Made by a program: the position numbers and the translations under genes. A stretch of 47,770 bases of DNA from assembly GCA_037440885.1 (NCBI GenBank), contig JBBITI010000021.1, positions 1-47,770 of the forward strand, given 5' to 3'. The DNA is from JBBITI01 sp037440885. Its GTDB lineage: Bacteria; Chloroflexota; Dehalococcoidia; Dehalococcoidales; UBA2162. The notes under the pieces are model-generated. The model saw only the letters and a program-made list of their open reading frames with translations. It was not told the DNA's origin and did no database searches. Below, piece by piece: positions 25,040 to 34,015 of the stretch (within the stretch, counting starts at the first letter, position 1; each line of letters opens with the position of its first letter).

Positions 25040-25741
25040 ATGGTAGAAAAGAACGGGTCCTTTAACTGGATGATGAGCTGGCAGGCTTTTGGTGTAACAA
25101 GCCTGGTGGCGGTCGTGGTAGGGGTGATCATGATTACGCTGGGCTGGCAGAGCGGCCAGCGGTCGTCCCGGCTGCCGCCTGCGACCACCAACCCAGCCGG
25201 GATTCAAGTGACCGGGACCTCGCTCGGCACCTCGGACGCGCCGGTGGTCATCATCGAATATTCTGATTTCCAGTGCCGGTACTGTCAGGATTTTGCACTT
25301 GACATTGCACCCCGGATCGAGGCCGCCTACGTTAAAACGGGCAAGGTCCGGATTGAGTACCGGCACGTGATCGTTCTGGGAGCGGAATCGCAACTGGCCG
25401 CCGAGGCGGCTGAGTGTGCTGCTGAGCAGAACCAGTTCTGGCCGTTTTACAACAACCTTATGTGGCGGCAGTATTCGCCGGATTTGGCTGACATCACGGT
25501 GGAACGACTGCGGGAAATCGCCCGGCAGATCGGGCTGGACATGGCCCTTTTCAACGCCAGCCTCGCCTCCGGGAAGTTTAAAGAAAAGGTTGCCCGGGAC
25601 GACATTGAAGGCCGGGCGTGGGGTATCACTGGCATTCCTGCCTTCTTTGTCAACGACGTCCTCGCGGACAGCAAGGTCAAGGGCAACTTTGCCCTGTTCA
25701 GCGAGATAATCGATGCCGAGCTGGCGAGGTTAGTCAAGTGA
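25040..25741 (+). CDS. Membrane-anchored DsbA-like thiol oxidoreductase
   Basis: This 233-residue protein has one N-terminal transmembrane helix (about residues 14-33) and an outward thioredoxin/DsbA domain opening with VVIIEYSDFQCRYCQDFA. The active site is CRYC. The helical insert and the cis-Pro strand (GITGIPAFFVND) are present. It introduces disulfide bonds into exported proteins. Its stop overlaps the GTG of the VKOR gene (GTGA), so the two form a coupled pair. No clear ribosome site precedes the ATG at 25040. Confidence 0.92.
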   Translation: MVEKNGSFNWMMSWQAFGVTSLVAVVVGVIMITLGWQSGQRSSRLPPATTNPAGIQVTGTSLGTSDAPVVIIEYSDFQCRYCQDFALDIAPRIEAAYVKTGKVRIEYRHVIVLGAESQLAAEAAECAAEQNQFWPFYNNLMWRQYSPDLADITVERLREIARQIGLDMALFNASLASGKFKEKVARDDIEGRAWGITGIPAFFVNDVLADSKVKGNFALFSEIIDAELARLVK

Positions 25742-26259
25742 AACTAAAACACTCCCGGCCAGTTCCATTAAACGTCCGGCTGGTTCGCACCGCCATTTTT
25801 GGGCTGAGTGTAGCCGGGCTGGGGGTTTCCGGCTACTTGACGTATGTCCATTACGCCGTGATCGAGCCGCTATGTGTCTTTAACGCTAAATGCGATGTTG
25901 TGCTGGCCAGCTCCTTTGCCCAGATATGGGGCGTGCCGCTGGCGCTGCTGGGCCTGGTTATGTACGCAACCGTGCTCGCCTTCAGCTTAATGGCAAGGCG
26001 TCGGGATTCCGCCTGGCAACACCTCGTAGCCCTCGGCCTTTACGGAGTTACGCTGACCGGGATGGTGTTCACCGTTTACCTGTATTACCTGGAGATCTTT
26101 GTCATTCACGCCTTCTGCTCGTGGTGCGTGATATCCAGCGTTATCCTGGCGGGCATTTTCATATTGGCCGTGATCAATTTCACTGCAACCGGGCGCAATT
26201 TGAGGCAAACCGGGCCACCCCGCCATTTCAGGATAACCGGTATTACCGCCGGGCGGTAA
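25738..26259 (+). CDS. Vitamin K epoxide reductase-like membrane protein (VKOR)
   Basis: This 173-residue membrane protein has four to five hydrophobic segments. It reoxidises DsbA and passes electrons to quinone, replacing DsbB. VKOR residues are present: loop cysteines in PLCVFNAKCDVVLASSFA, the following GVPLALLGL, and the active CSWC near the last helix. It starts with GTG at 25738, overlapping the dsbA stop by three bases. It implies an oxidative exported-protein folding pathway in this probably anaerobic cell. Confidence 0.92.
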   Translation: MKLKHSRPVPLNVRLVRTAIFGLSVAGLGVSGYLTYVHYAVIEPLCVFNAKCDVVLASSFAQIWGVPLALLGLVMYATVLAFSLMARRRDSAWQHLVALGLYGVTLTGMVFTVYLYYLEIFVIHAFCSWCVISSVILAGIFILAVINFTATGRNLRQTGPPRHFRITGITAGR

Positions 26260-26338
26260 CTTGATATAAATTGTTGATTCCGGCAATCAGGGGAGGACCT
26301 GGTGAGTGCCGGCAGAAAGTCAAACAAGGAGAAACAAT

Positions 26339-27022
26339 ATGCCCCATGATTACGAGATCAATCAACTGGCTAAAGAGGAATCCTGGCGGTTATTCCGGAT
26401 CATCGGCGAGTTCGTGGAAGGTTTTGATTCCCTTTCGGGTATCGGCCCGGCTGTTACCATTTACGGTTCAGCCCGGCTCAAACCGGACAACGAGGTTTAC
26501 GCGCAGACCGAGGAAATCGCCTACCGGTTAGGACAGATGGGTTTCTCGGTGATAACCGGAGGAGGCCCGGGAGTGATGGAAGCGGCGAATAAAGGAGCGA
26601 AACGCGCCGGAGTGAACTCCGTAGGACTCAACATCGTCCTCCCGGAAGAGCAGGTAAGCAACATTTACGCGACGAAGACGATCAATTTCAACCATTTCTT
26701 TGCGCGAAAAGTGATGCTGGTAAAATATGCCACCGCTTTTGTGATCATGCCCGGGGGGTTGGGCACACTGGATGAGTTGACTGAAGTCTTGACTCTAATG
26801 CAAACTGGAAAAATCAAGCCCTTTCCGGTGATATTATTCGGAAATGAATTCTGGACAGGATTGTTGGAGTGGCTCCGGAATACGGTCTTACGCCAGCAGC
26901 TCATATCGGAGAGTGATTTTTCACTGGTGCGCGTCTGTGATTATCCGGAAGAAGTAATTGATATCATTCAAAAATGGTATATTAAGCATGAAGTGACTGG
27001 CAGGAAAGTGTTATCCCGGTAA
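26339..27022 (+). CDS. LOG-family protein (TIGR00730-type phosphoribohydrolase)
   Basis: This 227-residue Rossmann-like protein is of the LOG family, in which characterised members release the base from nucleoside 5'-monophosphates (cytokinin activation in plants). The signature PGGLGTLDELTEVL is intact, along with TGGGPGVMEAANKGA. The ATG at 26339 follows AAGGAG at a good distance. Bacterial members are often called lysine decarboxylase by error. It precedes acetate kinase by 90 bases on the same strand; a functional link is not evident. Confidence 0.9.
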   Translation: MPHDYEINQLAKEESWRLFRIIGEFVEGFDSLSGIGPAVTIYGSARLKPDNEVYAQTEEIAYRLGQMGFSVITGGGPGVMEAANKGAKRAGVNSVGLNIVLPEEQVSNIYATKTINFNHFFARKVMLVKYATAFVIMPGGLGTLDELTEVLTLMQTGKIKPFPVILFGNEFWTGLLEWLRNTVLRQQLISESDFSLVRVCDYPEEVIDIIQKWYIKHEVTGRKVLSR

Positions 27023-27112
27023 TGATCCAGGAGTATTTGCAGGTACCGGTTTTTCAACTTTTGTAAAATATTCTTTGAAGGTTGGTTTGCAAACTCCGCA
27101 AAGGGATTTCTC

Positions 27113-28348
27113 TTGAGTGTTAATATCCTGACGATTAATTGCGGTAGTTCGTCGCTGAAGTTCAGTCTAGTCACCCTGGATCCCGGAGCGATCCGTCTGG
27201 ACCAGGGCAGACTCATTGTCCGTGGTGTCTTGGACCGGATCGGCGGTAAAAGCAATATCTCCTTTATCTCAACTCTTCATGGGAATCACACAGAAGAGAG
27301 TGTGATCACGGATCACGGCGAGGCAATTAACAGTGTATTTGAATGGTTGTACAATAAAAGGTTGCTTGGACGTGACGGTCTACAGGCAGTAGGGCATCGG
27401 GTGGTACATGGTGGAGATATCTTCAGGAGAGCGGTTCGTATCGATGATACCGTTATCGGAGAGATTGAATCCCTCCGGTCTCTGGCTCCTTTGCATAACG
27501 AACCTGCGCTGCGGGCAATCAAGACTGCCCGTGAGATTTTAGGAACGGCTTTACCGCAGGTCGCTGTTTTCGATACCTCTTTTCACAATAGATTACCTGA
27601 TGTAGCGGCTACTTATGCTATTCCCGCAGAGTTGGCGGAGAAATACCGTATTAAGCGCTATGGGTTCCACGGTATCGCACACCAGTATATGGCGGAACGG
27701 TATGCCGAACTGAATGATCTGCTGGTATCCCGGAAAAGGCTGATAACTTTACAGCTGGGTAATGGTTGTTCGGCGACAGCAGTAAAGCAAGGCTATTCAG
27801 TGGATACTTCGATGGGGTTGACGCCGCTAGAAGGGCTGGTGATGGGAACCCGGTCTGGAGACGTTGATCCGACTTTACCCGGTTTGTTGTCCCGGAAGGA
27901 AGGGGTGGATACTACCGAGGTCGAGAACTGGCTTAACACCAGATCCGGATTGCTTGGGGTCTCAGGATGGACGCATGATATGAGAGAGTTGTTGGAAGCG
28001 CAGGCGCGGGGTGACAAGCGTGCCGGGTTAGCAGTGGAGATGTTTTGTTACCGGGTGCGGAAATATATCGGCTCTTACCTTGCGGTACTGGGTGGATCAG
28101 ATGCAATTATTTTCGGCGGTGGTATCGGCGAGAATTCGCCGGTAATTAGAGAAAATATCTGTCATGGCATGGAATGGTGCGGTCTTATACTCGATTCCCG
28201 ACTGAACCAGTCGGCCATCGGTTCGGAGACGCTCATCTCCGCCGGTTCTTCTCTCATCAAGGTTTATGTGTTACCAGTGAACGAAGAGGCAATTATCGCA
28301 CGGGAAACGGCACGGCTCTTGGGCTGGTTGGACAACATGAAAAAATAA
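27113..28348 (+). CDS. ackA: Acetate kinase
   Basis: This 411-residue acetate kinase makes ATP and acetate from acetyl phosphate. Motifs include NCGSSSLKFSL at the N-terminus, GHRVVHGG, RYGFHGIAHQYM (with the catalytic His), LQLGNGCSATAV, DTSMGLTPLEGLVMGTRSG and FGGGIGENS. The length matches the family. It starts with TTG at 27113 after AAGGGA. The phosphoketolase begins 36 bases after its stop, so acetyl phosphate made there can be used directly. No phosphotransacetylase is in the window. Confidence 0.95.
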   Translation: MSVNILTINCGSSSLKFSLVTLDPGAIRLDQGRLIVRGVLDRIGGKSNISFISTLHGNHTEESVITDHGEAINSVFEWLYNKRLLGRDGLQAVGHRVVHGGDIFRRAVRIDDTVIGEIESLRSLAPLHNEPALRAIKTAREILGTALPQVAVFDTSFHNRLPDVAATYAIPAELAEKYRIKRYGFHGIAHQYMAERYAELNDLLVSRKRLITLQLGNGCSATAVKQGYSVDTSMGLTPLEGLVMGTRSGDVDPTLPGLLSRKEGVDTTEVENWLNTRSGLLGVSGWTHDMRELLEAQARGDKRAGLAVEMFCYRVRKYIGSYLAVLGGSDAIIFGGGIGENSPVIRENICHGMEWCGLILDSRLNQSAIGSETLISAGSSLIKVYVLPVNEEAIIARETARLLGWLDNMKK

Positions 28349-28384
28349 AAAAGACAGAACAAGCAGATAAAAGTAGGTGTTTTT

Positions 28385-30862
28385 ATGGACCAGAATAGAA
28401 GCAGCGGTATGCTCTACAAGGAAGAACAGGTTAATTTTTTCCGGAAGAAACATCCCGCCGCAGATCTTTGGGCTCAAGGTTATGGCGTCATCAGGCATAA
28501 TCTGGAGACTCAGGCTCGTATCTTCAACATGGCGGATGCGATTGCTGCCAGTCGTGGTTCGGGAAGTGTGACAGCATTTTTTGAATTACTGTCTGCCGCT
28601 GACAGGATTGCCAGTACTGCGATGCGGCTGGTGGTTCACCAGACTTATGCTCGCAATGTTTACCTTGATGGTCGCGAGTTGACCGGAGAAGACTTTAAAA
28701 AGCAGCCGGAAGGCCACACCGGAGGCGCACTCAACATGGTCCCTGCTTATACCGGCTATATGGCGGTGAATGCGATCACGGGCTTTACCCGGGCCTGGAT
28801 GATGGGGCAAGGTCATTGTGTTGCCGCAATCGATTCGGTTAACCTTTTGCTGGACAATATGACACCGGCTCACGCGGAGCGCTACTCCGTATCCGACGCC
28901 GGGCTAAGTCGCTACGTGCAGGATTTTTACTCTTACCGTTTGAAAAACGACGGTACGCCGGATTCGCCGCTCGGCAGTCATGTGAATATCCATACTGCCG
29001 GTGGTATCTCCGAGGGTGGCTATCTGGGATTTGCCGAGCTCCAATATGTACACCAGCCCCTGCCTGGAGAAAGACTGGTTGTTTTTTTGAGTGACGGGGC
29101 TTTTGAAGAGCAGCGCGGTAGCGACTGGGTTCCCCGCTGGTGGCGGGCAAACGATTGCGGTCTGGTTGTGCCGATCATGATCAAAAACGGCCGTCGCATC
29201 GATCAGCGAACGACTATTTCGCAGCAAGGAGCCGGATCGGAGCAATGGTTTGTCGATCATCTTAAACTGAATGGATTTGATCCGCTGGTCTTTGATGGTC
29301 GGGACCCGGCTGCGTTTGTATGGGCGATTTTCGAGATGGAAACGCGGCTTGAAGCACTGTCTCGCGTCGTGGCAACGGGTCACCAGGCTTACCCGGTACC
29401 GTTTCCTTACGGGATCGCTGTCGCACCAAAAGGAGCAGGCTTTTTCGGTGAAGGGACTAACCTGGCGCATAATCTACCGTTGGGGGCGAATCCGTATTCC
29501 GATGCTGAAGCAGCGCGACACTTTAACGAAGGGGCGAAAAAATTGTGGGTCCCGGTACCGGAGCTTAAAACAAGCATTGCCCGGATGCTTAATGACGGAA
29601 AATCCCGGCCGCAAGAACGGGATCATTCTCTCGCTTGCCGTGATGTAAGACTGGAGAGAATTCCGCAGCTGATCACCAGGGATGTCCCGAAAAACCGCCT
29701 GGACCGCTCGACCTGGACGCGCTCCTCCCCGATGCAAGCGGTAGATTTCATGTTCATCGCCGCCGTGCAGGCCAACCCCCATCTCCGACCGCGTGTCGGC
29801 AATCCCGATGAAATGCGGTCCAACCGGCTGATTAAAACTCTGGAGGGTCTCAAGTTCCGGGTCACGGACCCGGAACCGGGCATTCCCGAGGACACCCACG
29901 GGGCGGTGATCACTGCTTTAAACGAGGAAGCTGTGGCTTCAGCAGCACTGGCGAACAAAGGTGGTATTAACCTTGTACATACTTATGAAGCTTTTGGTAC
30001 CAAGATGTTCGGGGCGATGCGCCAGGAAATTATCTTCGCTGATCACAGTAATGAAGCCGGATGCCCACCGGGTTGGTTAGCCGTTCCCCTTGTCCTTACC
30101 TCCCATACCTGGGAAAATTCCAAAAACGAACGCTCCCACCAGGACCCGTCCATGGCCGAAGCCATGCTTGCCGAGCCATCCGATGTGTCCAGGGTTTTAT
30201 TTGTACCGGATCATAACAGTGCCTCTGTCGTCATGCAGGATTTATATCAGCACCGGGGGCAAATATGGACGCTGGTTGTCCCCAAGATGGAAACCATCCC
30301 CGATCTTTTTACTCCTGATGAAGCGGCTCACCTTCTTGCAGATGGCGCAATCAGACTGGACTGGGCGGGATATAATCCGGCACGACAGGCGGTGATCCTT
30401 ACGGCCATCGGAGCATACCAGTTAGAACAGGTCTTGATCGCATCCGGGAGATTGTCTGAGAAACAAGTTGCTCATTCGGTGGTTTATATGCTGGAACCGG
30501 GACGATTCCGCCGTCCCCGCAGTAACCGTGAGGGTAATCATTGTGTCTCTACCGCAATTGTAAACAATTTATTCCCGGATTCGGTGAAAGCTCGCGTTTT
30601 CGTTAGCCATACTCATCCGGAACCGCTGCTCGGAACACTGCAGCTTTTAAACACCGGACATCGGCATACAATGGGACTTGGTTTCATCAACCACGGTGGG
30701 ACGCTGAATGTCCGTGGGTTGTTGTACGTAAATCAATGTACCTGGGCGCATGTGATCGAGGCGGTTTCTATGGTATCTGAAATAAAACGTGAGTATTTGT
30801 TGACTGCGAAGGAAATGGCAGTGCTGGACGGGCAGGCCAATCCGGAAGGCGTGATAATATAA
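28385..30862 (+). CDS. Divergent phosphoketolase-like TPP enzyme
   Basis: This 825-residue protein is related to xylulose-5-P/fructose-6-P phosphoketolase, which cleaves sugar phosphates to acetyl phosphate. Similar blocks are GYGVIRHNLETQARIFNMAD, the SHVNIHTAGGISEGGYLG region, the TPP site LSDGAFEEQRGSDW..IMIKNG (canonical GDGEAETG..LNG), LTSHTWENSKNERSHQDPS and VLFVPDHNSA. Many blocks differ from canonical XFP, including the N-terminal GHGGPA region (here EGHTGGAL). It is therefore a separate branch whose activity is unproven, but the metal-binding Asp and Asn are kept. The position after ackA supports acetyl phosphate production. Confidence 0.78.
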   Translation: MDQNRSSGMLYKEEQVNFFRKKHPAADLWAQGYGVIRHNLETQARIFNMADAIAASRGSGSVTAFFELLSAADRIASTAMRLVVHQTYARNVYLDGRELTGEDFKKQPEGHTGGALNMVPAYTGYMAVNAITGFTRAWMMGQGHCVAAIDSVNLLLDNMTPAHAERYSVSDAGLSRYVQDFYSYRLKNDGTPDSPLGSHVNIHTAGGISEGGYLGFAELQYVHQPLPGERLVVFLSDGAFEEQRGSDWVPRWWRANDCGLVVPIMIKNGRRIDQRTTISQQGAGSEQWFVDHLKLNGFDPLVFDGRDPAAFVWAIFEMETRLEALSRVVATGHQAYPVPFPYGIAVAPKGAGFFGEGTNLAHNLPLGANPYSDAEAARHFNEGAKKLWVPVPELKTSIARMLNDGKSRPQERDHSLACRDVRLERIPQLITRDVPKNRLDRSTWTRSSPMQAVDFMFIAAVQANPHLRPRVGNPDEMRSNRLIKTLEGLKFRVTDPEPGIPEDTHGAVITALNEEAVASAALANKGGINLVHTYEAFGTKMFGAMRQEIIFADHSNEAGCPPGWLAVPLVLTSHTWENSKNERSHQDPSMAEAMLAEPSDVSRVLFVPDHNSASVVMQDLYQHRGQIWTLVVPKMETIPDLFTPDEAAHLLADGAIRLDWAGYNPARQAVILTAIGAYQLEQVLIASGRLSEKQVAHSVVYMLEPGRFRRPRSNREGNHCVSTAIVNNLFPDSVKARVFVSHTHPEPLLGTLQLLNTGHRHTMGLGFINHGGTLNVRGLLYVNQCTWAHVIEAVSMVSEIKREYLLTAKEMAVLDGQANPEGVII

Positions 30863-30989
30863 GCGGTAAAACAACGGAAAAGAAGAAAGGAAACCTTATA
30901 AGTACTGATATTCTCCAGGTGTTCCGGGAATTATCTGAAATCAAGTCTGTGCCCTGCATCATAACAACTGTTGATTGCTGCCGGGTGAT

Positions 30990-31017
30990 TGTAACAATTC
31001 CAGTAGGTCATCGTTAA
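30990..31017 (+). promoter_or_regulatory. ECF-type promoter TGTAAC-N16-CGTTAA before the small exported Cys protein
   Basis: The -35 TGTAAC (30990-30995), an exact 16-base spacer and CGTTAA (31012-31017) match the two sites before the sigma factor and the DUF5667 protein. The gene starts 46 bases downstream. Confidence 0.7.
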
Positions 31018-31062
31018 TCATCAAAACACGGTAGCAGGTTAATTGTAGGAGGTAATGATTAG

Positions 31063-31275
31063 ATGATGAAACGGACTTATAAATTATTGGGTTTCGCCCT
31101 GTTATTGACTGCGGTCTTGGCATTGGCGATTGGTGGCACTGCGCTGGCGGCAACACGAAACCAGAGTAAAGACGGCTCTTGTGGTCAGTGTGTTGATTAT
31201 TGTGAACCCACCAGCCATAACTATGATTATTCATCGCCCGGCCCCCATGGATTTCAGAAAGGTAAAATAAACTAG
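31063..31275 (+). CDS. Small exported protein with a Cys cluster
   Basis: This 70-residue protein has a classical signal peptide (MMKRTYK, hydrophobic core, cleavage after ALA). The mature part is a short 40-residue polar chain with three Cys in CGQCVDYC and a Tyr/Pro-rich tail. I recognise no family. The CxxCxxxC pattern could bind a metal or take disulfides from the DsbA-VKOR pair. GTAGGAGG precedes ATGATG (31063 or 31066). It has an ECF-type promoter and two terminator-like hairpins downstream, so it is a single-gene unit of the neighbouring ECF regulon. Confidence 0.72.
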   Translation: MMKRTYKLLGFALLLTAVLALAIGGTALAATRNQSKDGSCGQCVDYCEPTSHNYDYSSPGPHGFQKGKIN

Positions 31276-31381
31276 AAACTCTATACCGGTTGCAATAGTG
31301 AGTCAACGAAACTTGGATCCGAATAATAAATATTGTTGCTACCGTAACGGATAAGGTTTCGATGATAATTCCGGCAATAAA

Positions 31382-31405
31382 GGGAGGGGAATCGTATCTC
31401 CTCCC
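31382..31405 (+). terminator. Hairpin after the small exported protein
   Basis: A nine-pair stem (GGGAGGGGA and TCTCCTCCC, one G-T pair) with a six-base loop is followed by GATTTTG. It is a likely terminator for the 31063 gene. Confidence 0.65.
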
Positions 31406-31447
31406 GATTTTGTAGTGTGATTACGTGTGAATTGATTTGATAAGCAG

Positions 31448-31474
31448 AAGAGGACAGATATAGGCTGTCCTCTT
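31448..31474. terminator. Second hairpin, AAGAGGACAG stem
   Basis: A ten-base perfect stem with a seven-base loop is followed by TTCC. Together with 31382-31405 it occupies the 335-base space between the converging genes; I see nothing else there. Confidence 0.6.
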
Positions 31475-31610
31475 TCCGTGCTATACTAAATCAGTCTGAG
31501 CTTAAGTAATATTCTCCACTCAACAGTAACGGTCTCTGTCCGGAGATACTTTCGGCACCATTTCTTTCCGGGTAGCATTACCTTTTCCAGCCTGTACCTG
31601 ATTTGCTTCG

Positions 31611-32450
31611 CTATCGTTGGGACGGGCCGATCCGTGGTTGTTCCCGGTTTTGATTTTGCATCGGTTCTTCAGATTTGCTTTCAGTATGAATCTGCAATCT
31701 CTCCTGTATCTGTGATAGTGTCCGGTCTTGGTTTTCTGTCGCTGCCTCGGTCATCTGTTGCATTCCCACGCCCAGTCCATTTTCTGCGGCAAGGGCAATC
31801 GTTAGCTGGTTCATTGCCCTGAGTCTAGCGTATTGTTGCCACTCCGCCCTTAGTTGTTCGTTATCCGGTTGATCGATGCAATTGTTCAAGCGGGTACATT
31901 GCTGCTCTATCAAAGCAAGATTCAATCTGACGGCTGCTTCAGGATACATCCTGGCTAAATTCTTTACTGCTTGCTCCTGGCATTTTTCCGCTCTCGCCAT
32001 GTTCTGTATCCTGATCTGCTGACATTCACTACAGTCCCCGCTGTGGTTGCCCGTCATTATAGCGATATGTCGAGCCATCATGTTAGCCACTCGTTCTGCC
32101 GTCCCTGTGTTCCTGGTGATCGCTTGTTCCATGTTCCGATCGACCTGATTGAGGTAGTAACGATATTGAGTGGCGACTTTTTCCATATTCCGGGTATGAC
32201 TCTGTTTTGTCATCACTTCCATTTCGGCCAGCTTTTGGCCGGCGTAATGGAGCGCTTTTGCCACCCTGTTTTCGGCACCGAAGGTAAAAACCATGTTCAG
32301 GCGCTGTATCCAGGTTTCCATGAAGTATAATCCACTGGTCGGGGTCATCCCCGGTTTGGGCAGAGCATCGACATCAGCGGCGTGTACGCTGGCAGGTATC
32401 ATTATTGCGATGATTAAAGCGCTGATGATTGCCAGTATCCTTAATTTCAT
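31611..32450 (-). CDS. Exported DUF5667-like protein
   Basis: This 279-residue protein has a signal peptide (MKLRILAIISALIIAIMIP, cut near VHA-AD) and the start of a DUF5667 domain: LPKPGMTPTSGLYFMETWIQ, then FTFGAENRVAKALHYAGQKLAEME. A long, mostly helical Gln/Met-rich chain follows, with CSECQQIR (about 140) and two further Cys. The C-terminus is charged and Gln/Glu-rich. Its function is unknown. CAGGAGGA precedes the ATG, and an ECF-type promoter lies 51 bases upstream. The same kind of domain occurs in the anti-sigma factor 240 bases upstream on the same strand. Confidence 0.8.
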   Translation of the reverse strand: MKLRILAIISALIIAIMIPASVHAADVDALPKPGMTPTSGLYFMETWIQRLNMVFTFGAENRVAKALHYAGQKLAEMEVMTKQSHTRNMEKVATQYRYYLNQVDRNMEQAITRNTGTAERVANMMARHIAIMTGNHSGDCSECQQIRIQNMARAEKCQEQAVKNLARMYPEAAVRLNLALIEQQCTRLNNCIDQPDNEQLRAEWQQYARLRAMNQLTIALAAENGLGVGMQQMTEAATENQDRTLSQIQERLQIHTESKSEEPMQNQNREQPRIGPSQR

Positions 32451-32500
32451 ATCTGTCCTCCTGTCAAGATTTCGTTTGCTTGAGTGCTTTTCATGAAAGC

Positions 32501-32528
32501 TTAACGAAAGAGATTCTCGTGTGTTACA
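32501..32528 (-). promoter_or_regulatory. ECF-type promoter TGTAAC-N16-CGTTAA before the exported DUF5667 gene
   Basis: On the minus strand TGTAAC (32523-32528), a 16-base spacer and CGTTAA (32501-32506) stand 51 bases before the start codon at 32450. Confidence 0.72.
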
Positions 32529-32691
32529 AAACGGCGAATACTTAAGTACGAAAGTACCGAGGCTATCTTATAGTGTTTCCAAAAAACAGCGGTGTTCGGA
32601 ACTGGTTATAGAACCAACAAAGTCTGATAACCTGATCAGTGCGTGATTCTTGGAGGACAGCGAGAAAGGATAGCTGGTTATGACACTCCGA

Positions 32692-34014
32692 CTATTCCCG
32701 CCTCCCGCCGGGTTTCACACCGTCGTTGCCGCTGGTTTGATTATCACTCATACTGCTTTCGCCACCGTGATAAGGAGGCGTTGTCGGCGGAACAATCACA
32801 GTATTGTCACCTGATGTCCCCTGGGTGTCCTCCAGAGTATCACCCGGCACGGGTGTCTGGTTGTCATTTAAGCTGCTTGAAGGCCCGCTGGATTCCGGCC
32901 CTGTCCCACCCTGCTGCCCGTAGCGGGCATGCTGCTGGAATTGAATTATCGCTTGCTCATAATTGTTGACCATGTTGCGATATCTAACCGGGATCTGGTG
33001 TGACAAGCTTTGCAGTGTAATAAGGTCACTGGCGAGTTGTCGTAAAGTCAGATTTTTAATCTGATCGTCCTGGTATTGAGCTGAATTCGCCGCGTCCAGT
33101 AGCTGCTGTCCGAAAACGCTGGCTTGATTGTATTGTTGCAATTCCCGTTCCATATTCTGATAGTCGTTGTTCCCGGCGGATGCCTGGGCTCGCTGCAAAC
33201 GGTTGTGCATCAGCGACGCGTTATATTCTGCGGCTTTTAGGCGGTCATAACGGGCGAATATTTCCAGCATTTCTATATATTTCATAAAGGCGATGGCACC
33301 AGCCTCTTGTATCTGCGGGCGGTTAGTGGTATTGCTGTCTATCAAAGTGTCACACGTATTAATTTGCGATTGTACCTGGCGAGTAAAGTATTCAAGTTGT
33401 GGGTTGATTGCCGTAGTCGAATGAATATCCCGTAGATGCCAGAGGGTGTTTTCCAGTTGGATGCGGTACCGGTTGACGACCGTAACCGCATTGGCGACAT
33501 CGGAAGTGGATGTTTGACTCAGTTCTTCAAGCCGCCGGTTGGCGAATGCTATATTCAGTTTTGCTTTGGCTGCATCATTACCAGCGATGAACAGGCGGAC
33601 ATTCTCGGTGCTGATTTTTACCGGGTACAGGGCGTCACCGGGGAGGCTGTTCTGGGCGGCATAAGCGGTACTTCCACCGGCCAGCAAGATCACCATTATT
33701 ATCGCCAGCACACTCGCTACTGCCCGGACTACGGCCGGCTGGCGGGGGATACCCAGACTGAGAATATCGGAAAAGGATGTCCTGGCAGGTGGTCGGACGG
33801 ATTTAATCTGCCGGAGGAGTTTCTCCCGGGATGATTGTTTGACACTTTCTCCCATCCGATAATCAGGTAACGGTTGGATACCTGCCGCCATACGCAGCAA
33901 GGGTTCCAGTTCTTGACGCATCTCGGAGAACCGGAGCAGGCATTCTTCGACTGTAGTTTTACCCGACCGGATTTCTGCGAGACAATCGGTCAATATCTGC
34001 TCGATCTGTTTCAC
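32692..34014 (-). CDS. Anti-sigma factor-like membrane protein with outward DUF5667 domain
   Basis: This 440-residue protein has a cytoplasmic N-terminus (about residues 1-93), one transmembrane helix (about 94-118) and a large outward domain beginning NSLPGDALYPVKISTENVRL...AKLNIAFANRRLEEL, the DUF5667 pattern. A Ser/Pro/Gly/Asn-rich tail follows. No HxxxCxxC zinc site is seen in the N-terminus, so it is not a standard ZAS anti-sigma domain. It starts with GTG at 34014 one base after the sigma stop, with AGGAG inside the sigma gene, so the two are translationally coupled. It should hold the sigma factor at the membrane until an envelope signal is sensed (inference from gene order). Confidence 0.82.
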   Translation of the reverse strand: MKQIEQILTDCLAEIRSGKTTVEECLLRFSEMRQELEPLLRMAAGIQPLPDYRMGESVKQSSREKLLRQIKSVRPPARTSFSDILSLGIPRQPAVVRAVASVLAIIMVILLAGGSTAYAAQNSLPGDALYPVKISTENVRLFIAGNDAAKAKLNIAFANRRLEELSQTSTSDVANAVTVVNRYRIQLENTLWHLRDIHSTTAINPQLEYFTRQVQSQINTCDTLIDSNTTNRPQIQEAGAIAFMKYIEMLEIFARYDRLKAAEYNASLMHNRLQRAQASAGNNDYQNMERELQQYNQASVFGQQLLDAANSAQYQDDQIKNLTLRQLASDLITLQSLSHQIPVRYRNMVNNYEQAIIQFQQHARYGQQGGTGPESSGPSSSLNDNQTPVPGDTLEDTQGTSGDNTVIVPPTTPPYHGGESSMSDNQTSGNDGVKPGGRRE

Positions 34015-34015
34015 C

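Noticed and set aside
28385..30862. Transketolase or ordinary phosphoketolase label
   Set aside because: The TPP-domain and N-terminal blocks differ from both; only phosphoketolase-like is supported.
30863..31017. Open frame of about 38 codons after the phosphoketolase
   Set aside because: It has no usable start codon near its ribosome-site-like purines, and the ECF-type promoter lies inside it; regulatory DNA explains it better.
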